The position numbers were made by a program, and so were the translations under genes. Below the pieces are notes generated by a model. It was not told the DNA's origin, did no database searches, and saw only the letters and a list, made by a program, of their open reading frames with translations. A DNA stretch of 64,000 bases from Serilophus lunatus (Eukaryota; Chordata; Aves; Passeriformes; Eurylaimidae), in contig VXBA01000674.1 in NCBI GenBank assembly GCA_013399895.1, positions 62,931 through 126,930 on the forward strand, read 5' to 3'. Below, piece after piece: positions 58,827 to 64,000 of this stretch (positions are counted from its first letter, which is position 1; each line of letters opens with the position of its first letter).

Positions 58827-61800
58827 GTTTTAGGGATGTGATGTGATTTACTTCTAATCAAGAAAAGAAACACAGTTTTTTTGTCCTAACTACAGTATCC
58901 TGTATTATTCTAATGCACTTCCACACAGCAGTGAGAGATTTTTCCATTACCTCTTATTTTTATTCTGAAGGAATGAAATTTCATATTTCTCCAGAACTGA
59001 GAGAACCCCTATTTTAAAAGAGCTCATTGGTATTTAGGACTGATTTAAGAAGAATGGATTGGCAGGGGAAGAACTGCAAGTTTCATCTCTGTTTTCATTA
59101 GCACAGGGCTGGTGTAGTGCATTATGTGAGGCATCTGATGAGATGTGAGACTCCAGTAAAGATTGCTGCTGTTCAGTCAACATCATGAGGAAGGATAGCA
59201 ATTCTGTTGTCTGTGAGTAGCTTCCTTCTCATTCTTCACCTGAACAGAAGACAACTGTTTCCCCATGCCAGAGGGATTTCTGACTTAAGGGTTGAATTTA
59301 ATGGCAAGTAGGGATCAGCTAAATGGGCCTGTCCTGCATTTGTGACTGTGTGGAAATGTACATCCAAGCTGCTACCATGGAGCACTTCATGCTGGCTATA
59401 CTTCATCAGCCAACTGCCTGTGTGTGTGCTCATGCACCATGGCAATGTGAGGTGATTCAAGTTAGCTGACTTTCAAGGAGACAAGGCAGTCCTCGTAAAA
59501 GATCTGTAAAAGAAGAATTATTTTTTTCATTGTTTTAAATATGATATGCAACTTTTACACTGTGAATAACATCCTTTGATATCTGTATTTAGTTTAGCAA
59601 CTACGATAAATCTGACTCTGGAACATAAGTCTAGAGAGGGTCTGTTTCTTTTTGTTTCTTTCATAGGATGTTTTTCAACTTTCTTTGCAAAACTTTTCAT
59701 TGCCTATGAAGGATTTTGTCTGTGTTTGCATCTATCACTGAAGCTTGTACAAACTTGGAAGTGCTTTCGCAATATGCCAGCAGTCATTTTCCTTTCAGTT
59801 CTGTCCATTTCTAGAAGAAAGAAAGAAAGCTGGCATGCTGTGAAGCCTGAATACAGTATGTTTCCTCTGTCATACTGTTCCAGCAGTCAGGCAAAGATCA
59901 CAGATATTTTATCCCCTCAGATGGCCATAAACCATTTTACATTATAAGTTTTCAGGTAACTATCTGTCACTAAACCAACACACAAGCATTATGATTTATC
60001 ACAGTGAACAGAGCTGGCTTAAAAAATATTCATGAACATTTAGAGCTTGATCTAAAAATGCTGCATGCAAGAAAAAAAAAAGGAAAGCATTTAATAGAAT
60101 CTTCAGGCTTTAATCTCTTTCAGCTTTACAGACATGCTAGCATATGGATTCACATGTGTCTGCCATGTGGTAGAGTTTGTACTTCTCAGAACCCAAAGCA
60201 AATAATATTTTAAGCTTTCTTTCTTCAGGGAAGAAAGGAACAAAACATCCACATACTAATAGCTGAAGAGGAAAAGCTCAGACTACTTGATGCATGTATT
60301 TGAAGAGTGATATCAAAAGCTCCAACTTGGGATGTTTAAATGGACTCCCATGTACCGGTACTGAAGAAAGAGGGGTGAGACCATCTAATGGTTGCCTGTG
60401 AAACTTCCAGGGCATGAGATCTGGAAAGGAAAGATGAGTGTTGAAAGTCAATGGGCTGCTCCACCAAGGAGAAGACAAATGCCTGACAGGGAACATTGCT
60501 CTGAAGGGGAGCTGGGTAAGGGAAGGCATGCTGCACCAGCTGGAGAGGATGGCCACAGCCCCATGCAGAGTTATCCTAAGTATCCTCTCTAAGACCATGC
60601 AGAGCTGAGCTCTGTTAACTGGCAGAAAGTAACTGGCAAATCCCACTCTGATACATATATAAATATAGCAGTCAGCTCAGAGCAGGTGGACTCTTTGGCT
60701 TTCAGGCAGGATGGGCCTAACGGGTCTGATTGCAGGACTGGTTGTCCTTTATTAAGAACTTATTTAGATATATTTTTGTAATGCTTTATGATTTAAATGT
60801 TGCTTGTGTATATCTGAAGAAGAAACACCACCACCCCCCCATACACTTTAGTACAGTCTTGTAAGATGTCACATATAGAAAATGCATCTCATTTGATTAC
60901 TGTTCACTATTCAAAAAATCCCAGATGGTATATTCGTTCCAAAACAAATTACCCTCAGAGATTTTTTTAGATTATAATGTCCAGAGTATTCCTATATATA
61001 CAGCAGAAGGGTTATTAAAAATAAATCAGATTCTTAATAATGGAATCATTCCCTTGAATGATTGATACAAGAGCCTAGTGGCATTTGCCAGTTGAAGAAC
61101 AAAACTTTCTGTAGAGATTCATGAGCCTCTAAACAAACCCAGTGAGTCTCCTTCCTCCTCCTTTGCTGGAGAGATACACTAGTTAGCTGCCAACAGGACA
61201 CGTATTTAAACCCGCAGTAACAGTGAGTGAGATTGTTTGATAGGTGACAACCCCACCAGACCACTCTGATTGCATGACAGCTGCCTGGGGTCAGCCACAC
61301 GCTTGAAGGTATAGATAGATGCATTCTGCCGGCGGGACTGTACAGACAGCCACATTCTTCCAGTCTTGTGCTATAGTAAGCTCACTTTCAATGGCTTATA
61401 TCGTAATCAACGACATTCTTATATTAATATGTTATAGCCCTTCCTCCTCAAGGCTATGTGTTGCCCTGCCAAAGTCACTTGCTGTAGTCAATCAGACAGG
61501 CACAGCATGATAGGTGTGTGAAGGAAACAGAAGTTTTACTGTGAGAGAAGCACATATGCTATGGTCTGCTATAGTATTATAACCTCATGCTATTACCAGA
61601 CCTCTGTCCTTTAAAATATAATAAGGAGTCAGATGGCATAACCATATGCTGGCATCCATACATTTTCATAGAAGTCACCTTACTATCAAGGACTATGCTG
61701 CCAGTTCCCAGGGGCCTCTTCTCCATCTGATAGCTGGAATGTCACACTTGATTTGTTGTTTGTTCCTAAGATATAGCTCCCTTATTCACCTGCATAGTGG

Positions 61801-63197
61801 TAGCTGTGTAAATATTGCCTACTGAGCAGCTGAGGCTCCTTAAAGTTTCTCAGGACTTTTATATTAACATTCTTTCCCTCTATCCTGCATCCTGTTCTCC
61901 AGGTTTTATTTCAACTACAGGAACTGTCACTGACAAAAACAAAGAAAATGGACAATTGCCTTTTCTGGGTAAAACCAAGTGGAAGGCCAGAATGGAGAAG
62001 AGCTACAGACATCTCTGGCCTCCAGATTTTAGTGAGGTTATTAGTATGAGGAAATGTGCACCTCAGAGTTCAGACTGCTGACAAGCAGGTATCATTCATT
62101 ACAAGACATTTTCAAGACATTACTACAAAAAGCTGAGTTTTGGAATAAAGCAGTTTATTTTTTTTTCCCTTACAGGTTTATAAATTAGTGGTGGATTGTC
62201 TTTCAGACTGGAAGAGCTTTGGACAGGCTCATATCTTTCTGAATAACATTTCACACACTTTAGGAAAACCCAAAATGCCAAATATCTACCAGGGTTGGCA
62301 ATTATAAACTTGAGATACATCAGGTATTGCCAGCCATGCTGCTGCCCTTACACTGGTCTAATATAAAGACTGTAGGAATATGAGTGACTTGCTGAAAGTA
62401 GTATTATTTCATCTGTTCCTAATTCACCTCCCACAGACAAAGTCTTCCATTACTGTTTTGTCTACCATCATTATTTTCATTTAGGTTATCACTTGCTTTC
62501 TCTGCGATATCAGTAGTAGTAAGTTGCATGACCTTGGCCGTTCCCTTCAGCAGACAATGCTGTGCACCCCAATGAACTAATTTTATTTGCCCTTTTTTAA
62601 GGACAAGAACCTAGTCTATATTTTGTTACTGGTTTAGCACCAGATATATTTTTTATACCATATAGATTGTAATATCTTGAAATTGCAATCTATAGCATAG
62701 TTAGTAAAATAATTATTGTACATGAGAATTACTGCAACTAAGGAATGATAGTTCTTTGAATCAGTAATATATTTTTAGGACCATCATTTGATGTTAGCTC
62801 TGGGTGACTCTTTGAGACATTATGTCAGAAAAGCTGTTTTGCCTGTATGGTAACATGACAAGGTCATCATTACCTATGATCACTAAATGCTCCAAAGACA
62901 TTTCTTACAGGAGTAGAGATGAAGTGCTTGCATACTGTCTAAATTCCTGTACAGGTAATTGTGGTCCAATTTCCCAAAATTTCTGTAGCTTTAATAACAA
63001 GTTGTATTGTTTTACAAGCTTTCTGAAGCTGTTGGTTAAGAACTGTTGAACAGTAGATGCACATAAATAAAGCAAAGCCTTGTGTGGCATATCACTTTGC
63101 AGAGAACCTGAAGGTTCCATGGAGGTGTTATATAATCGTAAACTCACTGTCATAAATAAAGTAGTCCTAGTCTCCCCTTATTTACACATAGTGTAGC
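58827..63197. other. Unique non-coding DNA
   Basis: No gene is recognised. Frames of 122-123 codons (59576-59947 plus; 60278-60646 minus) lack domains. The first begins at a TTG rather than ATG, and the second overlaps an opposite-strand frame. Short homopolymers occur (A10 at 60072-60081, C7 near 60834). Confidence 0.45.
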
Positions 63198-63219
63198 TTT
63201 TTTTTTTTTTTTTTTTTTT
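63198..63219. repeat. T22 homopolymer
   Basis: An uninterrupted T run after GTAGC and before AACTGTAGC. No retrotransposon body is recognised on the minus strand, so its origin is unclear. Confidence 0.9.
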
Positions 63220-63896
63220 AACTGTAGCTGCACATAGTGCAAATCTGAGTAGAATTTGATTCATTAAGTCTAATTCTGTTCTGGCTGGACAAACAGACAA
63301 TGCACCCAGACAGAATTGTCATTGCATATAAAAGAAGTGCTTTACATATTTTTAAAGTATCATTAAGATGCTTATTTGGGCTGCAGTCTAGGAGCATCTT
63401 AGCACACAACTGATGACATTGCAGCTGTTGTGCTTGGGAATTAAAAAGGCAGTCTTTCCTTTCATTGTAATAATTTAAAAATTACCAGTCATGTGCAGAC
63501 TCTTAGAGCCTGACCCTCAGCCCATGTGAGACAGGATGGAAGTCAGAGCATGTCTTTCCATTGAAGTGTGCATACTTGGAATCATTCTTGGATTTTTGAG
63601 TGGCCATGCATGCCAGGTAGTGGATTGTTAATTGAAATAATCCAAAATGGTTAATATCTGAGGGCTGAGTTTATGATAGCAAGCACAGCATATGTGAGAA
63701 AAGAGGCTTTTCAAGCACTGCTGCTAGTGTAATGATGGAATACCTTCTCTCAAGCGAAATGAGGCAACTCTTTGGTGCTGTTAGCAGTAGGACAACCACC
63801 CCCACAGACCTCTACTCTACAACAGCTCTTTGAATCTGCTGGAATAATGTAGCGATTAATCTGTGATTCATTACAATTTGTGAGTGTGTCTGTGCC
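63220..63896. other. Unique non-coding DNA
   Basis: Nothing recognisable; short open frames only. The sequence runs into the G-rich motif near the window end. Confidence 0.5.
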
Positions 63897-63914
63897 GGGG
63901 GGGGCCGGGGCGGG
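63897..63914 (+). other. G-rich potential quadruplex motif
   Basis: G8-CC-G4-C-G3 on the plus strand. Four G3 tracts with loops of 1-2 bases can be drawn if the G8 run is split. It has four CpG-free bases on each side and no CpG island. Confidence 0.5.
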
Positions 63915-64000
63915 CAGGAATATCTCTCTTTCTGCAAATGATGCTGTAATGCTGTAGGAGTGTTATGTTATGCTCCAAGCAGCATTCCCTTTAGCCATGC

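Noticed and set aside
59576..59947. 123-codon plus-strand frame with hydrophobic start
   Set aside because: It begins at TTG, not ATG, has no known domain, and shows no neighbouring gene structure.

Overview
The window looks like nuclear DNA from a bird. The evidence is the repeats: several CR1 LINE fragments with characteristic avian 3' ends (ATTCTRTG-type octamers, and 'TTCCAACC' blocks next to 'GATGATCTTTAAGGTC'-type text), two solo LTR-like elements, and old decayed MIR/CR1-like pieces typical of amniotes. The base composition is AT-rich. One LTR resembles a family I associate with non-galliform birds; that is memory, not a search result.

I find no host protein-coding gene, rRNA, tRNA or CRISPR array. 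Every open frame is short (at most about 145 codons). The frames recognisable as protein belong to CR1 reverse transcriptase. The window is best read as intergenic or long-intron DNA, and an exon of a large gene too short to recognise cannot be excluded.

Layout. 1-12 kb: mostly unique sequence with an ancient SINE/LINE tail at the left edge, a worn CR1 end near 6.1 kb, a CA microsatellite at 8.7 kb and a group of old repeats at 10.5-11.2 kb. 12-22 kb: a CR1 3' end at 12 kb, an old CR1-like coding fragment at 19.4 kb and another ancient tail at 20.3 kb. 22.3-22.9 kb: a probable minus-strand solo LTR. 25-36 kb: simple repeats, then ancient palindromic repeats at 28.4, 33.8, 34.2 and 35.2-35.4 kb. 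35.6-36.7 kb: a well-defined solo LTR with a perfect 5-bp target duplication. 41-55 kb: three CR1 copies. Two are on the plus strand and flanked by 10-11 bp direct repeats (41.1-41.7 and 52.5-54.8 kb), and one is on the minus strand (50.1-50.5 kb). 55.7-64 kb: two CR1 3' tips, a 177-bp TTTCCC tract, a nested palindrome at 58.5 kb, and a poly-T run and G-rich run near the right end.

No genes work together here. What can be read is insertion history: CR1 of several 3'-end types and ages, two LTR insertions, and a background of much older amniote repeats. The most notable single observation is a complete intron-like signal set (GTAAGT donor, possible branch point, pyrimidine tract, CAG acceptor, 67 bp) inside the 36-kb solo LTR. 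I see no convincing undescribed biological system.
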